Notes under the pieces: model-generated
Seen by the model: the letters and a program-made list of their open reading frames with translations, nothing else
Databases searched by the model: none
What the model was told of the DNA's origin: nothing
In this document: positions 1 to 7,873 of the stretch, piece after piece
How positions within the stretch are numbered: the first letter of the stretch is position 1
Layout of the letters: every line of letters starts with the position of its first letter
Made by a program: the position numbers and the translations under genes
NCBI RefSeq assembly: GCF_007990245.1
Contig: NZ_BJWG01000001.1
Span: forward strand, 1-64,000
Origin: Cellulomonas composti
GTDB lineage: Bacteria; Actinomycetota; Actinomycetes; Actinomycetales; Cellulomonadaceae
DNA: 64,000 bases
Direction: 5' to 3'

Positions 1-293
1 CCTCCCGTCGACCGGTTCCCGGCCGAGCGGCTGCGCGCAGACCGGCTGCCCGTCGAGCGGCTGCCCGTCGAGCGGCTGCCCGTCGAGCGGCTGCGCGTCG
101 ATCGGCTGCCCGCCGACTGGCTTCTCGTCGAGCGACTTCCCGCAGACCGGTTGCGCGCAGACCGGCTGCGCGCCGACCGGCTTCCCGCCGAGCGGCTTCC
201 CGCCGAGCGGCTTCCCGTCGGCCGGCTGCGCGTCGACCGGCTGCGCGCCGAGCCGCTGCGCGTCGAGCGGCTGCGCGCCGAGCGGCTTCCCCG
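1..293. repeat. 15-bp tandem repeat array (minisatellite), runs off the left edge
   Basis: About 19 tandem copies of a 15-base unit, consensus cggctgcccgtcgag, keep phase exactly (four units per 60 bases) and decay after about 290. As 15 is a multiple of three, frames stay open on both strands. Plus frame 1 is open from base 1 to a TGA at 547-549 and encodes a pentapeptide repeat of type R-L-(P/R)-(V/A)-(E/D). The minus strand is open from a GTG at 327-325 to the window edge and encodes (Q/K)-P-(L/V)-(D/G)-(G/A) repeats. Substitutions are more conservative in the plus frame (E/D, V/A), but neither frame shows a recognisable domain, so no CDS is called. Confidence 0.85.
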
Positions 294-353
294 CCCACCG
301 GCTGCCCCGCCCACCCGTGTCCGCCACGAGTTCCCGCCACCAGCTTCCGTGCG

Positions 354-384
354 AAGAATTGGCCACGAATCATGGCCGATTCTT
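354..384. other. Inverted repeat, 12-bp arms, 7-base loop
   Basis: aagaattggcca (354-365) and tggccgattctt (373-384) pair over 12 bp with one G-T wobble around a 7-base loop. The stretch is much more AT-rich than its surroundings and has no following T-run. It could be an operator for the gene at 586, or a terminator for the frame that carries the repeat array. Apart from this and the array nothing else was seen between 1 and 585. Confidence 0.45.
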
Positions 385-585
385 AGCACCAGCCCCATTT
401 GTGCGTGGTTCTTCGGCGCGCAGTTGTGGCTCGTGAGGGGCTCGTCGGCATCAGCTCCGGGCCAGAATCTTGCAGTTGAGTGGGTCGGCGCAGGCGGACT
501 GGGTGGGCGTCGTCGTTGTGGCGGGTTGGTCGGTGTTCGCGACGGATGAGACGATGGCCGCTGCAGCGGCGAGGAGAGCACACAG

Positions 586-2952
586 ATGAACAGCGACGAG
601 CGCCCGGGGCGCGACTCCGGTAGATCCGAAGATTCCTACGGGGGCGGCAGGTCCGCCGGCGGCGGTCGCTCGGGAGGCAACGACCGCTCGAACGGCGGCT
701 CCGGTGCGTCGTCGTCGGGTCGTTCCGGCGGTGGTCGTCCGGCGAGCTCCGGCAGCACGAGCTCTCACCAGTCCGGCGGTCGCTCAGGCGGTACGTACGG
801 CGGTGCCGGTCGGTCCAGCACGGGCGGATCGTCGGGACGGTACGGCGGACCTGACTCGCGCTCGTCTTCCCGAGGTACCGACAGCGATCAACGCTCGGGC
901 GGTTACTCGAGCGGCTGGCCCTCCGGGTCCGGCGGTGGCTCGTACTCGCGCGGCGGCTCTTCGTCCAGCGGAGGCTCTTCGTCTGGCGGTGGTTACTCGT
1001 CGGGTAGCGGGCGTTCTTCGGGCGGTGGCTTCTCGTCGTCCGGTGGTCGTTCTTCGGGCGGTGGCTACTCGTCGTCCGGTGGTCGTTCTTCGGGCGGCGG
1101 CTACGCCTCGGGTGGCGGTGCATCTCGAGGGGGCGCTCCCTCCGGCGGTAGTCGTTCGTCGGGCGGCGAGCGGTCCTCTGCCGGTGGTGGTTCTCGTCCC
1201 GACGGCGCGCGCAGCGGTGGGTACGGGCAACGCGGCTCGGGGTCCTCGCCCTCGCGTTCGGGCGATGCACGATCCGGATACTCACAGGGTTCGCGCTCGG
1301 GTGGGTACTCGGGTGGTTCGCGTTCGGGTGGTGCCGGTGAGGGTTCGCGCTCGGGTGGCTCTCGGGCGGGCGGTTCTGATCAGGGTTCGCGCTCGGGTGG
1401 GTACTCGGGTGGTTCGCGTTCGGGTGGTGCCGGTGAGGGTTCTCGGTCCGGTGGGTACTCGGGTGGCTCGCGCTCGGGTGGTTCCGGGGCGGGTTCGCGC
1501 TCCGGTGGGTCTCCGCAGGGGTCTGGGCGCGGCGGCTACGAGCGTTCGGGTCAGGGCGGTTCCGGTTCGCGGCAGAGCGGCGACAGTCGCGGCGGGTATC
1601 CGACGCGCGCCGGCGGTGGTGGACGTGACGCTTCGGGCCCTCGCGGAGCTGGTGGGTACGGTGACCGACCCCGCGGCGGTGCGGGGGACAGCGGACGCCC
1701 GAGCGGCGCGGGACGCTCGTCGAGCGGTGAGCGTTCGTCCGGTGGGTACTCGTCCGGTGGGTACTCGTCTGGTGGGCCGCGCTCGTCAGGAGGTCAGTAC
1801 TCGTCGCGCCCGCGTGGGGATGCGCCGCGGCAGGGCGATGGGCGTCCGTACGACGACCGGCGTCAGGGCGCGCGTCCTGACGGGGCGGGCAGCGGTGGGC
1901 AGTCGCGCAGCGGTACGTCGACCGGGCGGGAGTACCGCGGGGGAGCGGGACGCCCCCCGCACGAGCGTCAGCCGTCGGGTCATCCGCCCTACGAGCGTCA
2001 CGACAGCTCCGACCGGCGGCCCACGCGGCCGCCGCAGGACCAGCGCGTCGTCGGCCCGGAGATTCCTGAGGACGTGTCGTTCAGCGATCTCGATCGCGCG
2101 GCGCGGGGGCCCCTGCGGACGTTGAGCAAGGAGAACGCCACGCAGGTCGGACGGCACCTGGTGATGGTCGGGCGACTGCTCGACTCCGACCCCGAGCTCG
2201 CCTACCTGCACGCGCACGCGGCGGTGACCCGCGCCGGTCGCGTCGACGTGGTGCGCGAGGCGGCGGGCCTCGCGGCCTACCGGACCGGTCGCTACGCCGA
2301 GGCGCTGCGCGAGCTGCGCACGGTGCGACGGCTCAACGGCTCGTCGGAGCACCTGGCCGTGATGGCCGACTGCGAGCGAGGGCTCGGTCGTCCGGAGCGA
2401 GCGGTCTCCCTCGCGCAGGAGCCCGAGGCGAACACCCTGACGCCCGCAGCGCGCCTGGAGCTGGCGATGGTGGTCAGCGGTGCGCGGCTCGACCTCGACC
2501 AGCCCGAGGCGGCGTTGGCCGTCCTCGACACCGCCGAGGTCCGGGCGGCCAAGGGTGAGGAGGCCGCGCGTGTCGCCGAGGCGCGCGCCGCGGCACTCAC
2601 CGCCCTCGGACGAGCGGACGAAGCGGCGGCCGAGCTCGCGCGGCACGGCATCGTCGAGCACGACGACGACGCGCAGGACGACTTCGACGACGACATCGTC
2701 GTGTTCGATCTCGAGGACGACGACGACGAGTCCGACGACGAGTCCGACGACGGCGCGCAGGACGGGTCCGACGACCGCGGCGGCGATGACTTTGACGAGG
2801 ACGGCTCTGACGAGGACGACGACTCGATCGTCGGTCACTCCGACGGGGACTCGGTCGACGGGGGTGCCGACGCTGTCGAGGCTCAGGGTCGGGCCGAGGA
2901 CGCCGTGGGCGTGGATGAGGCGGGCGATGTCGACGCGGGGGATGAGGAGTGA
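586..2952 (+). CDS. Gly/Ser/Arg-rich protein with conserved TPR-like domain and acidic tail
   Basis: 788 residues in three parts. Residues 1 to about 485 are nearly only Gly, Ser and Arg, with repeats such as SRSGGYSGG and GGAGEGSRS (densest about 230-310). Residues about 488-685 form an ordered, helical, TPR-like domain opening with GPEIPEDVSFSDLDRAARG; this is the part conserved in actinobacterial proteins at this locus (position of Rv1691 in M. tuberculosis). From about 690 the chain is an Asp/Glu tail. ATG 586 has gaggag 9 bases upstream. The stop overlaps the GTG of the phosphatase gene, so the two are probably translationally coupled. Role unknown; the low-complexity arm and acidic tail suggest a disordered scaffold, which is inference. 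Confidence 0.85.
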   Translation: MNSDERPGRDSGRSEDSYGGGRSAGGGRSGGNDRSNGGSGASSSGRSGGGRPASSGSTSSHQSGGRSGGTYGGAGRSSTGGSSGRYGGPDSRSSSRGTDSDQRSGGYSSGWPSGSGGGSYSRGGSSSSGGSSSGGGYSSGSGRSSGGGFSSSGGRSSGGGYSSSGGRSSGGGYASGGGASRGGAPSGGSRSSGGERSSAGGGSRPDGARSGGYGQRGSGSSPSRSGDARSGYSQGSRSGGYSGGSRSGGAGEGSRSGGSRAGGSDQGSRSGGYSGGSRSGGAGEGSRSGGYSGGSRSGGSGAGSRSGGSPQGSGRGGYERSGQGGSGSRQSGDSRGGYPTRAGGGGRDASGPRGAGGYGDRPRGGAGDSGRPSGAGRSSSGERSSGGYSSGGYSSGGPRSSGGQYSSRPRGDAPRQGDGRPYDDRRQGARPDGAGSGGQSRSGTSTGREYRGGAGRPPHERQPSGHPPYERHDSSDRRPTRPPQDQRVVGPEIPEDVSFSDLDRAARGPLRTLSKENATQVGRHLVMVGRLLDSDPELAYLHAHAAVTRAGRVDVVREAAGLAAYRTGRYAEALRELRTVRRLNGSSEHLAVMADCERGLGRPERAVSLAQEPEANTLTPAARLELAMVVSGARLDLDQPEAALAVLDTAEVRAAKGEEAARVAEARAAALTALGRADEAAAELARHGIVEHDDDAQDDFDDDIVVFDLEDDDDESDDESDDGAQDGSDDRGGDDFDEDGSDEDDDSIVGHSDGDSVDGGADAVEAQGRAEDAVGVDEAGDVDAGDEE

Positions 2953-3980
2953 GCGGCGGGCTGATCGGGTCGCAGGAGCCGCTCGCTGAGCGGTATGACC
3001 TCGCGCTCGTCGACCTCGACGGTGTCGCCTACCGGGGGCACGAGCCGATCGCCGGCGCGTCCGACGGGCTGACGGCGGCACGGGCGCGCGGGATGCGGCT
3101 GGTCTTCGTGACCAACAACGCGTCGCGGGAGCCGCAGTCGGTCGCCGACCAGCTCACGAGCCTGGACATCCCGACGACCGCCGACGAGGTCATGACGGCG
3201 GCGCAGGCGTGCGCGCAGCTGCTGCGCACCCGACTTCCCGAAGGTGCGCGCGTGCTCGTCGTCGGGGGAGCGGGCCTGGTCACGGCGGTACGGCTGGCGG
3301 GTTACGAGGTCGTCGAGTCGGCGGACGACGAGCCCGCCGCCGTCGCGCAAGGGTTTGCCCCGGACCTGGGGTGGGCTCAGCTTGCCGAGGCCGCGTACGC
3401 CGTCGAGCGGGGGGCGTGGCACGTCGCGTCGAACCTGGATCTCAGCCTGCCGACGGCCCGGGGCTTCGCGCCGGGCAACGGCTCGCTCGTCGGAGCCGTG
3501 CGGGCCGCAACCGGCGTGGAGCCGGACAGCGCCGGCAAGCCGTCGCCGACGATGTATCACATGGCGGTCGAGCGAGCCGGTGCGCGTGAGGCGCTCGTCG
3601 TGGGGGACCGTCTCGACACGGACCTCGCGGGTGCGCGGGCGGGCGGCTTCGCCGGTCTGCACGTCCTGACGGGCGTGAGCTCCGCGCGCGACGACGTGCT
3701 CGCGCATCCTGGTGAGCGCCCGCACTTCATCGGAGCGGACCTTGGCTCTCTGCTCGTCGTGCACCCGGAGCCGAGCGCTGCGGGCGACGGCTGGTGGCGG
3801 TGCGGGTCCGCGACGGCGCGCGTCGCCGGCGGTGTGCTCGAGCTCGGGCGCGGCGCGGCCGACTCGCGCGACGGTCGGCTCGACCAGGTGCGCGCGGCGT
3901 GCGCGGCCGCGTGGGACGCGGTCGACGCCGGGCAGGACCTCGACGCGACGACCGTGCCCGAGCTGGACGTGGAGCGCTAG
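2949..3980 (+). CDS. HAD-superfamily class IIA phosphatase (NagD/phosphoglycolate phosphatase-like)
   Basis: 343 residues. HAD motif I is DLDGV with nucleophile and acid Asp22 and Asp24; motif II is VTNNAS, motif III the GKPSP stretch, and motif IV GDRLDTD. The class IIA cap lies between motifs II and III. Such enzymes dephosphorylate small sugar or nucleotide phosphates in the cytoplasm; the substrate cannot be read from sequence. The GTG start overlaps the upstream TGA (GTGA). It occupies the place of Rv1692 in the syntenic mycobacterial block. The last 80 residues (after about 265) are an actinobacterial extension of unknown role. Confidence 0.88.
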   Translation: MSGGLIGSQEPLAERYDLALVDLDGVAYRGHEPIAGASDGLTAARARGMRLVFVTNNASREPQSVADQLTSLDIPTTADEVMTAAQACAQLLRTRLPEGARVLVVGGAGLVTAVRLAGYEVVESADDEPAAVAQGFAPDLGWAQLAEAAYAVERGAWHVASNLDLSLPTARGFAPGNGSLVGAVRAATGVEPDSAGKPSPTMYHMAVERAGAREALVVGDRLDTDLAGARAGGFAGLHVLTGVSSARDDVLAHPGERPHFIGADLGSLLVVHPEPSAAGDGWWRCGSATARVAGGVLELGRGAADSRDGRLDQVRAACAAAWDAVDAGQDLDATTVPELDVER

Positions 3981-4047
3981 CACCGGGCGAGGTCGTTCGT
4001 GGGCGTCGCCTGTGGAAGGTGTCGCGCGGCGTGTCGGGCGGTGCGGG

Positions 4048-4053
4048 TAGCGT
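4048..4053 (+). promoter_or_regulatory. Possible -10 element (TAGCGT)
   Basis: TAGCGT in the only sizeable gap (3981-4132) of the block could start a transcript for the small ORF, tlyA and downstream genes. No convincing -35 was found. Confidence 0.3.
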
Positions 4054-4132
4054 GGGCGCGGCGCTCATGTGGGGCGCTCGTGGACGGACCGGACGAGGAC
4101 CCGGCGGGTCACGCCGGATGGAGGGGACGCAG

Positions 4133-4369
4133 GTGAGCGAGACGCAGGACGGCGTGCCGTCCGACGACGTGCCGGTCGACGACGTGCCGGTCGACGAGGT
4201 CTCGGTCGACGAGGTGTCGATCGATGACGTGCCGGTCGTCGACGAGGCCGTGCGGGAGGCGTTGCGCCTGCTCGACGGGCTGCCGGAGCGGCCGCTCGCC
4301 GAGCACGTCGCGGTGCTCGACGCGGTGCACGGCGCCTTGCAGGACCGCCTCGCCGAGGCACAGGGCTGA
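4133..4369 (+). CDS. Small acidic conserved protein upstream of tlyA
   Basis: 78 residues from GTG 4133, chosen because ggagggg lies 6 bases upstream; ATG 4118 in the same frame would add five residues. The N-terminal third is a repeat of the type V-P/S-V/I-D-D/E-V (SDDVPVDDVPVDEV), Asp-rich and likely disordered. The C-terminal half is a predicted helix pair (EAVREALRLLDGLPERPLAE). A short ORF also lies between the HAD gene and tlyA in mycobacteria (Rv1693), so the position is conserved. Function unknown. It ends two bases before tlyA starts. Confidence 0.75.
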   Translation: MSETQDGVPSDDVPVDDVPVDEVSVDEVSIDDVPVVDEAVREALRLLDGLPERPLAEHVAVLDAVHGALQDRLAEAQG

Positions 4370-4371
4370 CG

Positions 4372-5259
4372 GTGCACGCGCGACTCGACGCCGAGCTGGT
4401 GCGTCAGGGCCTCGCCCGGTCGCGCCGCCATGCCGGTGAGCTCATCGCGCAGGGGCGCGTCACGGTCGACGGGAGCGTCGCACTGCGCAGTGCCACGCCG
4501 GTCGGGGCCGAGAGCTCCGTGAGCGTCACCGGCGACGACGACCCCGGGTACGCGTCTCGTGCTGGGCACAAGCTCGCCGGGGCGCTCGACGCGCTTCCGG
4601 TACCGGTCGGTGGGCGGGTCTGCCTGGATGCCGGCGCGAGCACGGGCGGCTTCACCGACGTGCTGCTCCGGCGCGGAGCGGCCCACGTGTGCGCGGTGGA
4701 CGTCGGGCACGGCCAGATCGTCGAACGGCTGCGCTCGGACGCCCGGGTGGACGTCCGTGAAGGCGTCAACGTGCGTGACCTCGTCCCGGGCGCCGTCGAC
4801 CCGGTGCCCGAGCTTGTCGTCGCGGACCTGTCGTTCATCTCGTTGGGGCTCGTGCTGCCGGCGCTCGTCGCCGTCGCGGCGGACCGCGCCGACCTCCTGG
4901 TGATGGTGAAGCCGCAGTTCGAGGTCGGCCGGGAGCGGCTCGGTTCGGGAGGCGTCGTGCGCGACCCTGAGCTGCGGGCAGAGTCGGTCGTCGGAGTCGC
5001 GACGTGTGCGGCGGACCTGGGCCTTGAGGTGCGCGGCGTGGTCACCTCCGCGCTGCCGGGGCCGAGCGGGAACGTCGAGTTCTTCCTCTGGTTGCGGCGC
5101 TCCGGTCAGGTCGGCACAGGACTGGAGCCCGACGAGGTACGCGCAGCGGTGCTCTCGCAGGACGCTGTGCTCGCACAGGACGTTGTGCTCGCCCAGGACG
5201 CGGTGCTCGCCCAGCGCGCGCGGGTCGAGGCGCGCGAGAATCCGGCGGTCGCGTCATGA
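4372..5259 (+). CDS. tlyA: TlyA, 16S/23S rRNA 2'-O-methyltransferase
   Basis: 295 residues. An N-terminal S4 RNA-binding domain (about 1-60, ARSRRHAGELIAQGRVTVDG) precedes a Rossmann methyltransferase with the AdoMet loop DAGASTGGFTD, the catalytic pieces VADLSFIS and MVKPQFE, and the ending EFFLWL. In mycobacteria TlyA methylates the ribose of 16S C1409 and 23S C1920; its loss gives capreomycin resistance. The GTG start lies 2 bases after the previous stop. The C-terminus has an unusual tail with four copies of a VL-S/A-Q-D-A-like unit (about 255-285) absent from the usual 268-residue enzyme. Confidence 0.92.
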   Translation: MHARLDAELVRQGLARSRRHAGELIAQGRVTVDGSVALRSATPVGAESSVSVTGDDDPGYASRAGHKLAGALDALPVPVGGRVCLDAGASTGGFTDVLLRRGAAHVCAVDVGHGQIVERLRSDARVDVREGVNVRDLVPGAVDPVPELVVADLSFISLGLVLPALVAVAADRADLLVMVKPQFEVGRERLGSGGVVRDPELRAESVVGVATCAADLGLEVRGVVTSALPGPSGNVEFFLWLRRSGQVGTGLEPDEVRAAVLSQDAVLAQDVVLAQDAVLAQRARVEARENPAVAS

Positions 5260-6131
5260 CCCGACGCGCGCTGGTCGTGACCCACCGCAGGCGTTCGGAG
5301 GCCCTCGAGGCGACCGACGAAGCGGTCAAGGGTCTGCGGGCAGCCGGGATCGAGCCGGTCCTGACCACCGACGAGACCACGGCGGCCGAGCTGCCCACCT
5401 TCGACCTCGCAGTCGTGCTCGGCGGCGACGGGACGATCCTGCGTGCGGCCGAGCTGACGCGCGGCACCGGGGTGCCGTTGCTGGGCATCAACCTGGGGCA
5501 CGTCGGTTTCCTCGCCGAGAGCGAGCGGGACGACGTGCGTGAGTCGGTGCGACGCCTCACGGCCGGCGAGTTCGAGGTCGAGGAGCGCGGCACGCTCGAG
5601 GTGCGGCTGCTGCTGCCGGGAGGACACGTCGAGCACGACTGGGCGCTCAACGAGGCCGCGCTCGAGAAGGCCGACCGCTCCCGCATCCTCGAGGTCGCCG
5701 TCGAGATCGACGGACACCCGCTGTCGAGCTTCGGCTGCGACGGCGTGGTCGCGGCGACAGCGACCGGGTCGACCGCTCACGCGTTCTCCGCCGGGGGGCC
5801 GGTGGTGTGGCCGGACGTGGACGGGATGATCGTGGTCCCGCTGTCGGCGCACGCGCTGTTCGCGCGTCCCCTGGTCCTCGGACCGCGCAGCCGGCTCGCG
5901 CTCGAGGTGCTGGACCGTTCGCCCGCGCCGGGGCTCGTGACGTGCGACGGCCGGCGTCGGCACGAGGTCCCGCCGGGCACCCGGGTCGAGGTCACCCGTA
6001 GCGACCTCCCTGTGCAGCTGGCGCGGCTCACTCCCGCACCGTTCACGACGCGGCTCGTCCAGAAGTTTGCGCTGCCGGTCGACGGCTGGCGCGGTCGGCC
6101 ACCGCGTGCCAAGGATCGGGAGCGGCCGTGA
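5256..6131 (+). CDS. nadK: NAD kinase
   Basis: 291 residues; phosphorylates NAD+ to NADP+ in the cytoplasm. The hallmark GGDGT is at 56-60, followed by NLGHVGFLAE and the conserved TGSTAHAFSAGGP substrate loop. ATG 5256 overlaps the tlyA stop (ATGA), and the stop overlaps the recN start. The tlyA-nadK-recN order is the same as in mycobacteria (Rv1694-Rv1696). Confidence 0.95.
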   Translation: MTRRALVVTHRRRSEALEATDEAVKGLRAAGIEPVLTTDETTAAELPTFDLAVVLGGDGTILRAAELTRGTGVPLLGINLGHVGFLAESERDDVRESVRRLTAGEFEVEERGTLEVRLLLPGGHVEHDWALNEAALEKADRSRILEVAVEIDGHPLSSFGCDGVVAATATGSTAHAFSAGGPVVWPDVDGMIVVPLSAHALFARPLVLGPRSRLALEVLDRSPAPGLVTCDGRRRHEVPPGTRVEVTRSDLPVQLARLTPAPFTTRLVQKFALPVDGWRGRPPRAKDRERP

Positions 6132-7867
6132 TCGAGGAGCTGCGGATCGCCGACCTTGGGGTGATCGGTGCGGCGCGGGTCGAGCTCGGACCCGGGCTGA
6201 CGGTGCTCACGGGCGAGACCGGGGCCGGCAAGACGATGGTGCTCACCGCGCTGAACCTGCTCCTGGGCGGGAAGGCTGATCCGGCGACCGTGCGCACCGG
6301 CTCGACGGGTGCTTCCGTCGACGGGCGCGTGCTGCTCGCCCCCGACCACCCGGCGGTGGTTCGCGCGCTCGACGCCGGTGGTGAGCTCGACGACGACGGC
6401 AGCCTGGTGCTGGCGCGCACCGTCGGAGCCGGCACGGACGGCGGCAGCGGGCGCTCGCGCGCGTTCGTCGGGGGCAGGTCGGTGCCGCAGGCGGTCCTCG
6501 CCGAGCTCGCGGAGCAGCTGGTCACCGTCCACGGACAGGCCGACCAGGCGCGGTTGCGCTCGGCCGCGCACCAACGCGCGGCACTCGACGAGTTCGCCGG
6601 GCCTGCGCACCAGGAGACGCTCGAGCGGTACCGCGACGCGTGGACGCGCCGTGCACGGGTGCGCGGTGAGCTGGACGAGCTCGTCGCGCGCGCCCAGGAC
6701 CGGGCGCGTGAGGCGGAGCTGCTGCGCCTCGGGCTGGCCGAGGTCGAGCGCGTCGACCCGCAGCCCGGTGAGGACGTCGACCTCGCCGCCGAGAGCCAGC
6801 GCCTCGCGCACGTCGAGGACCTGCGGGTCGCCGCAGCTGGTGCCCACACCGCGCTCGCGGCCGAGCCCGACGAGGTCGGCGGTGCGACGAACGCGACCGC
6901 GCTCGTCGAGCACGCTCGTCGGGCGCTCGAGGGTGCGGGTGCGCACGACGCGGTGCTGGGGGCGCTCGCCGGACGGGTCGCCGAGGCGGGCTACCTGCTG
7001 GCGGACGTGGCGGCCGAGCTCTCGGCGTACGTCGACGACCTGCAGGCCGACCCCCGCCGGCTCGAGGTCGTCCACCAGCGGCGTGCCGAGCTGGCGACCC
7101 TCACCCGCAGCTACGGCCCCGACGTCGCGGCCGTGCTGGCGTGGGCGCAGGACGCGGGGGACCGGCTGCTCGCGCTCGACGGCCGCGACCAGCGCATCGA
7201 CGAGCTCCGCGTCGAGCGCGGCGAGCTCGACGCCCAGGTGCACGCGCTGGCCGACGAGATCGCGGCGACGCGTCGGGAGGCGGCCGAACGACTCGCCGCC
7301 GCGGTGGAGGCCGAGCTCGGGGGCCTGGCGATGCCCGGGGCGCGGGTCGAGATCGTCGTCGAGCGGCTCGCGGAACCGGGCCCGTCCGGCGGCGACGACG
7401 TGGAGATGCTCCTTGTGCCGCATGCGGGAGCTCCGGCTCGTCCGCTGGCCAAGGGTGCCTCCGGTGGTGAGCTGTCGCGCGTCATGCTCGCCCTCGAGGT
7501 GTCGCTCGCGACGGCGCCCGGTGCGCGAGCGCTGCGGCCCGGCACGTTCGTCTTCGACGAGGTCGACGCGGGGGTCGGTGGACGGGCGGCGGTCGAGGTC
7601 GGGCGCCGGCTGGCCGAGCTCGCGACCGACGCGCAGGTGATCGTCGTCACGCACCTCGCCCAGGTCGCGGCGTTCGCGCACCGCCATCTCGTCGTGACGA
7701 AGTCGCACGCAGACGGGTCTGACCTGGTCACGGCCTCGGACGTGCGTGCGGTCGAGGGTGAGGACCGGGTACGCGAGCTCGCGCGGATGCTCTCGGGCCA
7801 GGACGACTCCGCAGCGGCGCGCACGCATGCCGCGGAGCTCCTCGCACAGTCTGGCGTGGGACGATGA
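6128..7867 (+). CDS. recN: RecN, DNA double-strand break repair ATPase
   Basis: 579 residues, SMC-like. Walker A GETGAGKT is at 29-36, a long coiled-coil arm occupies about 150-370, and the C-terminal half carries the signature KGASGGELSRVMLALE and Walker B FVFDEVDAGVGG. RecN acts early at double-strand breaks with RecA. GTG 6128 overlaps the nadK stop. In many bacteria recN is LexA-regulated; no separate promoter or SOS box is visible here because the gene is embedded in the overlapping operon. Confidence 0.95.
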   Translation: MIEELRIADLGVIGAARVELGPGLTVLTGETGAGKTMVLTALNLLLGGKADPATVRTGSTGASVDGRVLLAPDHPAVVRALDAGGELDDDGSLVLARTVGAGTDGGSGRSRAFVGGRSVPQAVLAELAEQLVTVHGQADQARLRSAAHQRAALDEFAGPAHQETLERYRDAWTRRARVRGELDELVARAQDRAREAELLRLGLAEVERVDPQPGEDVDLAAESQRLAHVEDLRVAAAGAHTALAAEPDEVGGATNATALVEHARRALEGAGAHDAVLGALAGRVAEAGYLLADVAAELSAYVDDLQADPRRLEVVHQRRAELATLTRSYGPDVAAVLAWAQDAGDRLLALDGRDQRIDELRVERGELDAQVHALADEIAATRREAAERLAAAVEAELGGLAMPGARVEIVVERLAEPGPSGGDDVEMLLVPHAGAPARPLAKGASGGELSRVMLALEVSLATAPGARALRPGTFVFDEVDAGVGGRAAVEVGRRLAELATDAQVIVVTHLAQVAAFAHRHLVVTKSHADGSDLVTASDVRAVEGEDRVRELARMLSGQDDSAAARTHAAELLAQSGVGR

Positions 7868-7873
7868 GCGACG

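Noticed and set aside
1..293. CRISPR array
   Set aside because: The 15-base units are directly adjacent without spacers and no cas gene is in the window.
354..384. Intrinsic terminator
   Set aside because: The stem is convincing but there is no T-run, and which upstream gene it would end is not known, so it is listed only as an inverted repeat.
704..2125. 473-codon frame inside the Gly/Ser/Arg-rich gene
   Set aside because: Shadow of the repetitive GC-rich codons; no start signal, composition of Arg/Val/Ala only, no domain. The real frame links to the conserved domain and the overlapping phosphatase gene.
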